Shown: piece by piece, positions 17,367 to 26,949 of the stretch | How positions within the stretch are numbered: position 1 is the stretch's first letter | How the letters are laid out: every line of letters begins with the position of its first letter | Assembly (NCBI RefSeq): GCF_000025185.1 | Contig: NC_013720.1 | Coordinates: 4,588,001 to 4,652,000 of the forward strand | Direction of reading: 5' to 3' | DNA from: Pirellula staleyi DSM 6068 | Lineage (GTDB): Bacteria; Planctomycetota; Planctomycetia; Pirellulales; Pirellulaceae | Length of the DNA stretch: 64,000 nucleotides | Position numbers and translations under genes: made by a program | The notes under the pieces: model-generated | Database searches by the model: none | What the model was told of the DNA's origin: nothing | Seen by the model: the letters and a program-made list of their open reading frames with translations, nothing else

Positions 17367-20300
17367 CTACTTCATTTCGACCACTGGTTGCTCGGGAGCA
17401 AACGTGGCCAGTGGTTGTCCTTGGTCGTTCCAGATTCGCAGCACACTATCGGCGCCGCCAGCCAAAATTACTTTGCCATCGGCACTTTGAGCGGCGGTGT
17501 AGATATAGTCCGTAGCTCCGCTGAAATCACGCATGTTGCTTCCATTGGCAGCATTAGTGAGTCGCACACGTTGATCGCCACTGCTGACGAGCACCGCGTC
17601 TCCTTCTCCAGCGAAGTGGACGCTTGTCACTTCTTTGCCGAAGCCTTGAATCGTCCGGACCTGATCACCGGTTCGTGTGTCCCACACCTTCACCACGTTA
17701 TCAGCGCCGCTGCTGACGAGCATCCGTCCATCGGCTCGCCATGTAACACCAAGCACATGATGCGTATGTCCCTCGAACGAACGGACAAATTTACCACCGT
17801 TGACCTCAAACACTTTGACGAACCGATCTGCACCACAGCTGGCAACGTGCTGACCATCGGGTGAGAACTCGATGGAGTAAATCGTATCGCTATGAGCATC
17901 CTTAAGTGTCAGCACGAGATCGCCGGTATCAGCATTCCAGATTTTCAATTCGCCACTTCGTGATGGCTCGCCACCACCGGTTGCGATGAGTTTCCCATCG
18001 GGGCTAAATGCCACTGCGATTACGCGATCCACTAGCTTCTCGGGCGAGTCGGGCGAACCGATCATCCGTTCGAGTTTCCAGTCGACACCGATCTCATGGA
18101 TCATCGCCGTCGGCTGTTTGGCAACGCTCACGAGAAGTCCCGTGTCGCTGAAAGCCACCGCCGCAATAGGGCTGGCATGACCTTCAATCACTTCACCAGC
18201 ACCAGCCGTTTCACCATTCCACAGGTGGAGTAGGTTGTCGTCGCCACCGGTCACAATCCAGTTGCCATCGGCAGAGAAGGCGACACAACGCATCGGTTTA
18301 TCGGCTTCGGTCGCTTGCTTCTGAGTTGCCTCGAGTTGCTGCTGCATTTCGGTGGCGGTTTTTTCGGTGGCAGCGACGATTGCTTCCATGGGAGGAATCG
18401 CTTCGATTGCCTTCTTCACAGAGTCTGCTGCCCGCTCAACACTTCGCTTAGCAGCCTCGAGCGTTCGCTCGGCGGCTACCTTTTCGTCGAATGCCTTCTG
18501 AAATACAGGCATCACTTGCTTGAGCTTCTGATCCGCCTGATTAAAGGCATTCTGAGCATCGCTAGCAGCCTTATCCGCTACTTGCTTGGCTTCATCGGCG
18601 GCCTTTTTTGCAGCTTCAGAGTCCATCACCAGTTTGTCAGCAACAGCCTTGGCATCGGCAGCTACTTTACTAGCTTCTTCGGCGGTCTTGAGTTCGGTTT
18701 CGGCTGTGGCTACTGCATTCTTCAGATCAGCATTTTCTGGATCTTTGCCGAGTGAATCTTTGGCTGCGTTGAGCTTATCGGTTGCTGTTTTGAGAGCAGC
18801 GGTGGTGTCGTTTGCAGCCTTGTTTTTGACATCGCGATCAGCAATAGCAGCGGTGAGAGTGTCGGCTGCTTTCTTCTGATTGTCTGTGGCAGTAACCTTG
18901 TCCGCATCGGCTTTAGTTTTAGCGGCTGTGGTGTCGGCGACTGCTTTTTCAGCTTGTTCTTTTTCTGTAGTCGGAGCTTTGAGCGCTTCGTCTTTCGTTT
19001 TGAACTCTCCTTCGGATTTCGTGAGAGCCTCTTTCGACTTCTTATCGTTCTCTTCTTCTGCGGTCTTTCGTTTACCAGCTTCGGTAACATCGTTCTTGGC
19101 GTGCTCTACCATGCGTTTAGCGAGGGCAAGCTGACGCGACACTTCGCCTGTCTTGATCGTTGCACGAATGTCGCCACGGAACTCGGCGATCATTTGATTG
19201 TTCTCGGCGTTCCACAGCTTGCCGACATTGTTTGCACCCACCGAGACAAAGCGTTTCAGATCGGGGCGAAAGGCAACAGCTTCGACGGGTCCACCGTGAC
19301 TTAGATTCTGTGTAACGTTGCCCCCCTCGAGATTCACTACTCGCGCACTGCCATCGCGAGATCCGGTGAGGACTTGGTTTTTCGAGAGCACGGCAATCGA
19401 AGTAATCGCGCCGCCGTGTCCACCAATTTCTTTCGTAGGCTTGGGGGATTCTCCTTCGATCTTTGCGGTCGGAAGATCCCACAGGCGAAGCGTGTTGTCT
19501 TCACTACCTACAACGATCGACTTGTCCTCAAGCACCACACCGATCGAAAAGATCGGAGAAGGGGTCTCGATCGCAGCGATAAGAGAGCCGTCGGCTAGAT
19601 TCCACGTATGGAGTTTTTTGTCGGCAGCTCCCGAGACGAGCTTGGTGGCGTCGGACGAGAATGCCACGGCGGTGACGGGACCCGCATGGCCCTCGAGTGT
19701 CTTGATCGGCTGACCTGTCGCAAGATCAATCACCTTGATCTTGCCACCTTCTTCACCCACAGCAGCCAGTTTGCGATCGGACGAAATCGCCATCGAGCGT
19801 GCAGCCGACTCGAGACCAGCAATGTCGAGCTTCTTCGTGATGCCTGGCTTCTGCCAGATCTTTACGGTACGAAAACCACCGGAAGCGAGGCGACGACCAT
19901 CGGGACTGAAAGTAAGAGACTGAACAAGATCGAGATCAGCCACGCCAGGCTGCGTGTAGATGCCACGTTCGAGGAGTGCGGGATCGGTGAGTCGGCTTAA
20001 TTCGCGTCGACCAGGAACATGGTAGATCGAGACCTGATTCGCGCGGGCAGCAGCGCCGTACATGCCATCGCGAGTAACAGCGACCGCGTAGATCGGATTA
20101 ATACCAGCCGGAAGTGGCTGCCATGCTATGGGACCTTGCGAAGCCGAGAGGACTTCACCCTTCGCCCCTTGATCGATCCAGAGCTTAATCAAACCGAGTT
20201 CGTCGGACGAAAGTGGTCGTGCCTTCACATCGTTGTCCGCCGGCGGCATCACGGGTTCTTGCTGATGTGCCGACAACTTAAGGAGCAAGCTGCCTGCAGA

Positions 20301-20588
20301 GTTACCAGCAACTACCGAAGGTCCTTCACTCCCACCCTTAATGATCGCAGCGGGATTCTCGAGCACCAAATCGCTTTCCGCTTCAGTCGCGCTATGACAA
20401 GCGAGGCAGTTACGGCGAAAGATCGGCAGGATTTCGCGTTCGAAGTCGACCGGACCTTCGTGCTTCACATCGGCGATGGCAATCGGTGCGGCTTGCAAAC
20501 TCGCGGCACCTGCAGCGAGCGACATAGCTGACGCAACAAAAGCAAGTGTGCGATGGGCAAACAGGCGGGGAAGGATTTTCGAGAGCAT
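17367..20588 (-). CDS. Exported WD40 protein with planctomycete cytochrome domain and internal coiled coil
   Basis: A 1073-residue protein. A signal peptide (about 1-33) is followed by a PSCyt1-type c-haem domain with CLACH at 61-65 and the distal HQQEPVMPPAD. WD40 repeats occupy about 150-480; an Ala/Lys/Asp-rich coiled coil of some 275 residues (about 483-759) interrupts the propeller series; WD40 repeats resume from about 765 to the end (for example GDDNLLHLWNGET, GADNVVKVWDT). It is the last of three giant exported proteins read in the same direction, 84 bases after the Ig/PPC-like gene, and ends at a U-tract terminator. Its coiled coil resembles that of the upstream protein, suggesting they assemble together. 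The ATG at 20588 starts a good signal sequence. Confidence 0.85.
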   Translation of the reverse strand: MLSKILPRLFAHRTLAFVASAMSLAAGAASLQAAPIAIADVKHEGPVDFEREILPIFRRNCLACHSATEAESDLVLENPAAIIKGGSEGPSVVAGNSAGSLLLKLSAHQQEPVMPPADNDVKARPLSSDELGLIKLWIDQGAKGEVLSASQGPIAWQPLPAGINPIYAVAVTRDGMYGAAARANQVSIYHVPGRRELSRLTDPALLERGIYTQPGVADLDLVQSLTFSPDGRRLASGGFRTVKIWQKPGITKKLDIAGLESAARSMAISSDRKLAAVGEEGGKIKVIDLATGQPIKTLEGHAGPVTAVAFSSDATKLVSGAADKKLHTWNLADGSLIAAIETPSPIFSIGVVLEDKSIVVGSEDNTLRLWDLPTAKIEGESPKPTKEIGGHGGAITSIAVLSKNQVLTGSRDGSARVVNLEGGNVTQNLSHGGPVEAVAFRPDLKRFVSVGANNVGKLWNAENNQMIAEFRGDIRATIKTGEVSRQLALAKRMVEHAKNDVTEAGKRKTAEEENDKKSKEALTKSEGEFKTKDEALKAPTTEKEQAEKAVADTTAAKTKADADKVTATDNQKKAADTLTAAIADRDVKNKAANDTTAALKTATDKLNAAKDSLGKDPENADLKNAVATAETELKTAEEASKVAADAKAVADKLVMDSEAAKKAADEAKQVADKAASDAQNAFNQADQKLKQVMPVFQKAFDEKVAAERTLEAAKRSVERAADSVKKAIEAIPPMEAIVAATEKTATEMQQQLEATQKQATEADKPMRCVAFSADGNWIVTGGDDNLLHLWNGETAGAGEVIEGHASPIAAVAFSDTGLLVSVAKQPTAMIHEIGVDWKLERMIGSPDSPEKLVDRVIAVAFSPDGKLIATGGGEPSRSGELKIWNADTGDLVLTLKDAHSDTIYSIEFSPDGQHVASCGADRFVKVFEVNGGKFVRSFEGHTHHVLGVTWRADGRMLVSSGADNVVKVWDTRTGDQVRTIQGFGKEVTSVHFAGEGDAVLVSSGDQRVRLTNAANGSNMRDFSGATDYIYTAAQSADGKVILAGGADSVLRIWNDQGQPLATFAPEQPVVEMK

Positions 20589-20672
20589 GTCTCTACAACC
20601 TTTATCGGAGTTATGCAGCAGTTCTTGGCAAACTGGTGATGATTGACTTTCGACCCATACTTGGGGACGCAA

Positions 20673-23600
20673 CTACTGCGCTGCGGGAGCAGCTTCGACT
20701 TTGATTTTCACTTGCGTCGTTGCGCCGATATCGACGTTGTTGAACTTACCTTTCGCACGAATCGTGACGAGGTGCTCGCCGACCGTGGCATTATCCCCCG
20801 CCATGATTTCGAGCTTACCTTCAGCACCACCTTGCGGGACATTCACCTTCGGAGCCTGAATGCCTTGCACTCCAGGTGGGAGTTCGATGCTGAGTTCGAC
20901 AGCGTCGGCAAACTCGTACTTGCGATCGAGCTTGATCGTGAGTTCCGACTTCTCTTTTTGCTTCACAGCAACTTCAGCAGCCGGTGTGATTGTCAGGGGA
21001 GTCGGGACAATCCGGAGTTTGATGGGACTCGAGACCACCATGAAGTTGACGTCCTTCATTTGGTTGGCATTACGTGTGTCGGTGAGGCGTTTGTCAGCAG
21101 CTTGCTTCAGCTGATTCGCTTGCGCGAGTTGATCCATCGCAAGCTTAGCTGCAGCTTCCGATTCGGTTTTGGCGGTATTGGCAGCATCACGAGCCGCAGT
21201 GGCATCGACCACAGCCTTATCGGCAGTGGCTTTCGTTTCGTCGGCAGTTTTCACCACGGCGGTGAGATCGTCGACTACTTTTTGGGCAGCATTAGCGGCG
21301 TCGACGAGAGCCTGATTGGCTGCATCTTTGCTCGCGGCATCCTTGGCCTGTGTTAGTTTGTCGTTAGCAGCCTTCAGAGCGTCGGCTTGCTTCTTTGCTT
21401 CATTGGCAGCATTCGTTGCATTTTGCTGCGAGGTCTTCAAAGCTGCTTCAGCTTCGGCTGCTTTCTTGGTCGCTTCATCCTTCGCAGTGGTTGCTGTTTT
21501 CTGTTTCTCGGTGAACGTGGCAACCGTCATTTCAGCCTGCTTTTGTTCAGCCTCGGCAGCAGTAACCGCTTCGACGTTGCGGCCATACTTTCGCTTCGCT
21601 TCTGTGCTGAGGTAGAAGGTATAGGTACCGGGCTTGATGTTGTTTTGGGTCAGCTCGATTTCGAGTTTGCCATCGCCAGCACCGCCACCAATCGCCACTT
21701 CTTTGGGCTTAATCTGGTCGGGCAAACCATCGGCTTGCAGTTTGAGTTCGTCTTTAAATTCGCCGCGACGCAAGACACTCACAGGAATCGAAAGTTTGCC
21801 ACCTAGCGACGTTTCCCAAACTTTGTCTTCACCGGCGGTCACTTGCACGGGAAGCGTATCTTTCTCGGCGACAGCAAGATAGAAATGGGGTGTGAGACGA
21901 AACTTGCCGGGTTGCTGTTGGCGGTTGGGCGTTCCCCAAGTCACCTGGGCATAGCGGGCTTCGCGAACAAGTTCTTTGTCTCCTACGATGCTTTTGCCGA
22001 TCACGCGAATCGTGCCGCACCAGTTGGCAGCTTGATCGTTCGCCGAGAAGACCAACTTCGCGCGGTTTACTTCACCCCCGAGCAGAGCGCCGGTGCATGT
22101 CACGCCGGCAGGCAAACCCTCGACGGATAGCTGCACTTCACCTTGGAAATCATCGCGACGTTGCAGCACGACATCTACCGACGAGTTGCTGCCGCGATAT
22201 AGCGCAAGTGCGCCAGATGGAATCTGATTATTGTTCTGCTTCCGTCCAGCTTCAGGTGGATCATTCTCGACCAGCAAGCGAAAATCGGGAGCCAGGGGAC
22301 GCATAGCCAGTCGATAAACGTTGCCCGGATTGGCCACACCTTCGCCAAACTGATCGCGCACAAGTACGCGATAGGTGCCATCTTCGGGAACCAAGAATCG
22401 GAGCGATGGGTCGTCGCTTGTCGAATCGAAATCGCTACCAATCCGCTGCTGACGCTCCTGCGAATCATCCACCTGCATCAAGTCGTTAACTTTCTCGACA
22501 CCTGCCTCGTCCTTGGTGATTCGGAAAAAAGAAATCGCGGGATCACTCTCGAGACCTGCTTGATTCGAGATCACTTCGATCCAGTAGATATCACCCTTTT
22601 TGGCGTCGAATTGATACCAGTCGACATCTCCTTCAGGATAAAACTGACCAGCGATATCCACGGGAAGGGTGACGACTTGCGCATCGGTTGTTTTGTCACT
22701 CGCTTGTTGTTCGAGCACGACCGGAGCAGTTGCGAACTGCAGGGGAATGCCAACCGTGGCACTGCCGAAGTTGTGCTTGTGCTCGAACGTGTCGAGCCAT
22801 GCACCACGCGTTGGTGCTTGCTGGCAAACCACATGAGCAGCACCATCGCCAGGAATCCCAATGTTCAGTTGCACCTTTTCGAGCGGAACACCATCGATCT
22901 TCATACCGTCGGCAGGTTGGCTGCCAGGAAGGTTGCGACCGTAAATCCAGTAAGCACCACTGGAACCAGGAACACCTGCGGGTGGAAACACGAAATCGAT
23001 GATCGGCGAACTGCTGACCGACAAGCGATAGAAATAGTCGGGACCGCCACCAAAAATCGAATCGTTCAGCTTGATGAGGAAGTCGCCGGTGGTCGGCGCG
23101 GTGAAAACAAGCTGCGCATCTCGCGCAACATTAGCGCGCGCTCGCGCGAGTTGTTTACCATCGCTGCTAAGAACCGCCACCAGCGGACTCAGCCGCGAAT
23201 CGATACGGTCGGCCGTGACGTCGATCGTCACTTTCTCCCCTTGCTTTAGCGAGAGTTTAAAAAAGTCGCTGTTCGAGGCGTCGACCCGTCCGCTGAAGAC
23301 CTGCCCCAGCGTCATGGCGACTGCATTCTCGATGGCCGAGTTCGCGGCAGCTTCAACTACTTCCTCTTGACCACTCACCACAAAACGTCGTGCGCTAGAG
23401 AGACCAAAACGACCGAACGCGCGCACTTCGTATACGCCAGCAGGGACATCCCCCGCGATCTGCAGGGTGTAGACATTCGCAATCGGCTTAGCCGTCGGCT
23501 CGAACTCGGTGGGGGCCGACATTTTGGGGGTCGCCGCGATGCCGGGATGCGAAAACACCAGCTGCGTAATATCGTCGAGATCAGTTCCAGCGAGCGTCAC

Positions 23601-23759
23601 CTCGACCGTGGTTCCCTGGCGTCCCCCGGGCGGAAAGATGCTGGCGAGTTGAGGCCGTGGCATTTGTGCCACTGCGACGGAAGCCATCGCCAAAACCATA
23701 GCGAGCGGGCTTACGGCACGCTTCATGGCAGCAGCGAGCAGGGCGAAAAAAGCTGGCAT
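20673..23759 (-). CDS. Exported multidomain Ig/PPC-like protein with coiled coil
   Basis: A 1028-residue secreted protein without visible enzymatic motif. After a signal peptide (cleavage likely near VAVAQM, about residue 31) comes an IPT/TIG-like Ig domain (PQLASIFPPGGRQGTTVEVT), then two pre-peptidase C-terminal (PPC)-like beta domains, containing GRVDASNSDFFKLSL and FYPEGDVDWYQFDAKKGD, and further Ig-like modules. An Ala/Lys-rich coiled coil lies at about 726-903, and a last beta domain closes the protein. The ATG at 23759 has CAGGAG seven bases upstream. It lies between the DUF1549/1553 gene and the WD40-cytochrome gene. A role as structural partner of the flanking cytochrome-like proteins is inferred from context. 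Confidence 0.8.
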   Translation of the reverse strand: MPAFFALLAAAMKRAVSPLAMVLAMASVAVAQMPRPQLASIFPPGGRQGTTVEVTLAGTDLDDITQLVFSHPGIAATPKMSAPTEFEPTAKPIANVYTLQIAGDVPAGVYEVRAFGRFGLSSARRFVVSGQEEVVEAAANSAIENAVAMTLGQVFSGRVDASNSDFFKLSLKQGEKVTIDVTADRIDSRLSPLVAVLSSDGKQLARARANVARDAQLVFTAPTTGDFLIKLNDSIFGGGPDYFYRLSVSSSPIIDFVFPPAGVPGSSGAYWIYGRNLPGSQPADGMKIDGVPLEKVQLNIGIPGDGAAHVVCQQAPTRGAWLDTFEHKHNFGSATVGIPLQFATAPVVLEQQASDKTTDAQVVTLPVDIAGQFYPEGDVDWYQFDAKKGDIYWIEVISNQAGLESDPAISFFRITKDEAGVEKVNDLMQVDDSQERQQRIGSDFDSTSDDPSLRFLVPEDGTYRVLVRDQFGEGVANPGNVYRLAMRPLAPDFRLLVENDPPEAGRKQNNNQIPSGALALYRGSNSSVDVVLQRRDDFQGEVQLSVEGLPAGVTCTGALLGGEVNRAKLVFSANDQAANWCGTIRVIGKSIVGDKELVREARYAQVTWGTPNRQQQPGKFRLTPHFYLAVAEKDTLPVQVTAGEDKVWETSLGGKLSIPVSVLRRGEFKDELKLQADGLPDQIKPKEVAIGGGAGDGKLEIELTQNNIKPGTYTFYLSTEAKRKYGRNVEAVTAAEAEQKQAEMTVATFTEKQKTATTAKDEATKKAAEAEAALKTSQQNATNAANEAKKQADALKAANDKLTQAKDAASKDAANQALVDAANAAQKVVDDLTAVVKTADETKATADKAVVDATAARDAANTAKTESEAAAKLAMDQLAQANQLKQAADKRLTDTRNANQMKDVNFMVVSSPIKLRIVPTPLTITPAAEVAVKQKEKSELTIKLDRKYEFADAVELSIELPPGVQGIQAPKVNVPQGGAEGKLEIMAGDNATVGEHLVTIRAKGKFNNVDIGATTQVKIKVEAAPAAQ

Positions 23760-23816
23760 CAGGAGACTCCTGAGTGATCGATAAATCGCGGGGGGAAAGG
23801 GCGGGAGAGCAGACAA

Positions 23817-24010
23817 CAGGGGATGCTGTCACTCGGCGAATCTCGAGGCGAGCATCCGGTTGGATGGTACGCCAGAATTCGTAACAGGCAGGAAGGAGAC
23901 CGCTTTTCCAACGACCAAGTTTAGTTCGTTGTACAGTTCATCGCCGACAGAAATCTCAGGAATTATCACCTAACTCCTGAGATTTCATTGACGACCTTTT
24001 ACGCAACTCT
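23817..24010. other. Intercistronic spacer with strong hairpin
   Basis: A gap between two large genes of the same strand. It contains the 12-bp inverted repeat listed separately and no gene. A separate promoter for the downstream gene cannot be excluded. Confidence 0.5.
23950..23986. repeat. Perfect 12-bp inverted repeat between two operon genes
   Basis: GAAATCTCAGGA (23950-23961) pairs with TCCTGAGATTTC (23975-23986) around a 13-base loop. It follows the DUF1549/1553 stop by 25 bases. It lacks a U-tract on either strand. It could be a partial terminator, an mRNA-processing or stability element, or an operator. Confidence 0.6.
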
Positions 24011-26512
24011 TTAGTGATTAAAGAGAAACTCTTTCGTATTGATCAGAGCCCAAACAATATCTTCGTAGGCTCGCTTGGGGTCCTCAGCGTTCTTTTCGAT
24101 GTGAGCCACAGCAACAGCCAGTTCTTCGGGCAGGGGGGCCCGGCCGAAGGTGAGGAGATAAAGCTCACGAATCTTCACGTCGTGCGGACGCTCTTTGTCA
24201 GCAGCCAACTTGGCAGCGCGACCACCACCGCTCGTGAGTTTGCCTTGAATCTCGCCCGAGTTGAGCAGGTGCAAGCTCTGAGCCAGATTGGCCTCGCTCG
24301 ATCGTTCGCACTCGCAAGCCGAACTCGACTCTGGCCGACCAAACACGGTGAGGAAGTAGCTATTGAAGCCGTTGTCGGGCAACTGCACGGCGCGGGTTCC
24401 GTTGGGAACACCACCAAAGTTGCTTTGCGTTCCGGTCACCTGATCGATGGCGTCGAGCAGCACTTCGGCATTGAGTCGCTTGGGGTAGTAGCGGCTGAAG
24501 TTTTGCTTGTCGTCCTGATTCCACTCATTGGGCTCCGCCGTGAGCTGATAGGTGCTCGAGCTGCAGATCGTATGGCAGAGCTTCTTCAGATCGAACTTGC
24601 TGTCGACAAAGTCCTTGGCCAGTGCATCCAAGAGCGCTGGATTCGAGGCCGGATTGGTCACCCGCATGTCATCTTCGGGATCGACCAGACCACGACCAAA
24701 GAAATGCTTCCAGTATCGATTCACAAGCGAGCGTGCGAAGAATGGGTTACTCGGGTCCGACATCCAATCGGCCAGGGCGCGACGAGGATCTTCGTCGGCA
24801 GTCAGTTCGAGCGGAGCGCTCCCAAGTCCGGTGGGCTTCACGGCCTGACCGGTCTTTGGGTTACTCGCCTGCGCGATCCCTCGGCGATGGTAGATTCGAT
24901 CTTCGTTTTGCACTTCACCACGCTTACGACCCACTTGAGCAAAGAAGGCGGCAAAACCGTAGTAGTCTTGCTGACTCCATTTTTCAAACGGATGGTGATG
25001 GCAGCGGGCACATTGAATGCGTAGTCCCAGGAACAGCTGAGCCGTATCCTCGACCTGTGCCGACTGATCTTTCACTTCGCGATACCAAGCTACAGGAGCA
25101 TTTTTGCCCGCTTCGCCGGTAGCCGTCAGGATTTCGCGTACGAACTGATCGTACGGTTTGTTTTCGTGCAAACTTGTCCGAATCCAGTCGTGAAACGTGA
25201 AGGTGTAGTTCTTTTCGAAATCTTGGCGACGCTTGTTACGCAGGATTGCGTTCCACTTGTTGCCAAAGTAATCGGCGTAGTCGGTGCTTTCGAGCAAACG
25301 TCGAATGACGTTATCCCGTTTGTTAGGGTCGGCATCAGCCAGAAACTGTTCCGCTTCCTCAAGCTTTGGCAAGCGACCAGCGAGGTCGACCGTCACACGA
25401 CGAAGAAAGGTGGCATCGTCACTAACACCCGACGATGGCAAACCGAGATCGCCCAATTTTTTGAAAACCAATTCGTCGATGAAGTTCTTCTTGCCGACGT
25501 TTGACTCGGACTTTACGCCGAGGGGAACAGTGGCGCGGAACACACCGACGTGACCTTGGTAGCGCGCCATGATGGCGACACTACCGGTCAATTGGCCCGT
25601 CGTCACCAGACCGGTAACACTCACTTCGGCCATTTCGGTGTCGTTGCTGTCAAACTGAGCTGTACGCGTGACATCTTCGGTCGAGCCGTCACTGAGGTGA
25701 GCAATCACCACCGCTTGTTGCGTGGTGCTGCGATCCATCAGGCGTTCCGAAGGAAAGACTTCGATATGCGTAACGACCGGATCAGTCTCTTTGCCGTAAG
25801 GCATTCCTTGCTCGATCCAGCGTTTCATCAGGCGATAGGCTGGGGAGTCGAAATCAACACGCTGTCCGCCACCGTGAGGCAGGCGTGCGGTTGCCTTGAG
25901 GAGCAGCAAACTTTGATCGGGAGCAGCGGGGAAGATTCGCCGGCCGCGTCCTTCTTTGACGAGATATTCGTAGTCTTCCTTGGGCTCGAAACCTAAGAGT
26001 GAAAGACGGAAACCGTTTTGGCCACCACTCTTTCCGTGGCAGCCACCACCGTTGCAGCTGTATTTCGTGAAAAGGGGGGTGATCTGGTTGGCGAAGTTGA
26101 TGGGCAGATCGGTCACAAGGTTGGTGACACGGGATTTCAGCTGCAGTTTCTGACCAGCGGCGTCGACCTCGATCGTGGTTTCCCCTTCAGCAATGGGGGT
26201 CACGAGGCCAGTTTCGTCGATTGCCACAATACCGGCAGGATTAGCCGAGTATTTGGACGAGCGGGTTAGGTCGCGGGTTTGTCCGCTGTTATAGAGACCT
26301 GTAACCACGAGTTGCTGAACAGCGTCGCGACCCGAGAGTGTAAAGAGTCCATCGACAGTGCGACCGGTATCGACCTGAATCGATGTCAGCTGACCAGGAT
26401 CACCGAGACCTGGAGCCTTCGGTTTTTCGTCGGCGGCATACGAGCTCGAGGCAAAAAGTAAGCAACTAAGAAGCAAGAGCCGAGAGAGCGGCAGGTGGGG
26501 ACGTGAGGGCAT
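24011..26512 (-). CDS. Exported DUF1549/DUF1553 protein with Big2-like domain
   Basis: An 833-residue exported protein of a family greatly expanded in planctomycetes. A signal peptide ends near SSSYAADEK (about residue 27), then a Big2-like Ig domain (about 40-130) and a cytochrome-like segment with the non-standard motif CNGGGCHGKSGGQNGF (C at 153, H at 159; C-x4-CH). DUF1549 begins near FIDELVFKKLGDLGLPSSG and contains a canonical CARCH followed by HHPFEKW; DUF1553 (RALADWMSDPSNPFFARSL) completes it. A second Big2-like piece (HIEVFPSERLMD) lies between. The biochemical function of the family is unknown; haem or metal attachment is inferred. It is the first of three same-strand giant genes. 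Confidence 0.9.
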   Translation of the reverse strand: MPSRPHLPLSRLLLLSCLLFASSSYAADEKPKAPGLGDPGQLTSIQVDTGRTVDGLFTLSGRDAVQQLVVTGLYNSGQTRDLTRSSKYSANPAGIVAIDETGLVTPIAEGETTIEVDAAGQKLQLKSRVTNLVTDLPINFANQITPLFTKYSCNGGGCHGKSGGQNGFRLSLLGFEPKEDYEYLVKEGRGRRIFPAAPDQSLLLLKATARLPHGGGQRVDFDSPAYRLMKRWIEQGMPYGKETDPVVTHIEVFPSERLMDRSTTQQAVVIAHLSDGSTEDVTRTAQFDSNDTEMAEVSVTGLVTTGQLTGSVAIMARYQGHVGVFRATVPLGVKSESNVGKKNFIDELVFKKLGDLGLPSSGVSDDATFLRRVTVDLAGRLPKLEEAEQFLADADPNKRDNVIRRLLESTDYADYFGNKWNAILRNKRRQDFEKNYTFTFHDWIRTSLHENKPYDQFVREILTATGEAGKNAPVAWYREVKDQSAQVEDTAQLFLGLRIQCARCHHHPFEKWSQQDYYGFAAFFAQVGRKRGEVQNEDRIYHRRGIAQASNPKTGQAVKPTGLGSAPLELTADEDPRRALADWMSDPSNPFFARSLVNRYWKHFFGRGLVDPEDDMRVTNPASNPALLDALAKDFVDSKFDLKKLCHTICSSSTYQLTAEPNEWNQDDKQNFSRYYPKRLNAEVLLDAIDQVTGTQSNFGGVPNGTRAVQLPDNGFNSYFLTVFGRPESSSACECERSSEANLAQSLHLLNSGEIQGKLTSGGGRAAKLAADKERPHDVKIRELYLLTFGRAPLPEELAVAVAHIEKNAEDPKRAYEDIVWALINTKEFLFNH

Positions 26513-26949
26513 GAGGTTTCCCTTCCAAGCGGTGCCAAGGTGTGACGACTATCCATAGCCGGAGGGCGATACGGAGGGCTGGAAGCGATTATTGTCATCG
26601 CCAACTGTCGATGCAAGCACATTTCAACATTTGTTGATGGGTTGCCCGATTTCCGCACAGGGGGTGTTAGCGGAAATCAGCCTTCCACTGAATGCACTTC
26701 ATGGGCAGCTGACTTCCCATGGCACCCCAGGATACGTTGGTTACGCAGTTTCTTGCCGATTGGGGCGAAAAGAAGGAAGATTCGGCTGAAAGTACACCTG
26801 GGGAACTCTGCGATTACGGCTGGCGTGGCCACACGGGTGTAACGTGTCTACGAAAAAGGGCCTTCAACTCTGAGAGAGGAAGGCCCTGGAAGACGTTCAA
26901 ATTATCGTTGCTAAGGCAGCGTTCGGCGCCGGCTCAGCCAAATCTACGA
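26513..26949. other. Intergenic region of 437 bases
   Basis: It holds the upstream region of the DUF1549/1553 gene and, near its right end, the terminator of the PpiD-like gene. I see no small gene or RNA. Confidence 0.5.
26853..26887 (-). terminator. Intrinsic terminator of the PpiD-like gene
   Basis: A perfect 9-bp stem (AGGGCCTTC at 26857-26865 with GAAGGCCCT at 26879-26887) is followed on the minus strand by a run of five T (26857-26853). It sits 63 bases past the stop codon of the gene at 26950. Confidence 0.8.

Noticed and set aside
24014-25024. A 336-codon plus-strand open frame opposite the DUF1549/1553 gene
   Set aside because: It lies wholly inside a well-supported gene and shows no domain or ribosome binding site.
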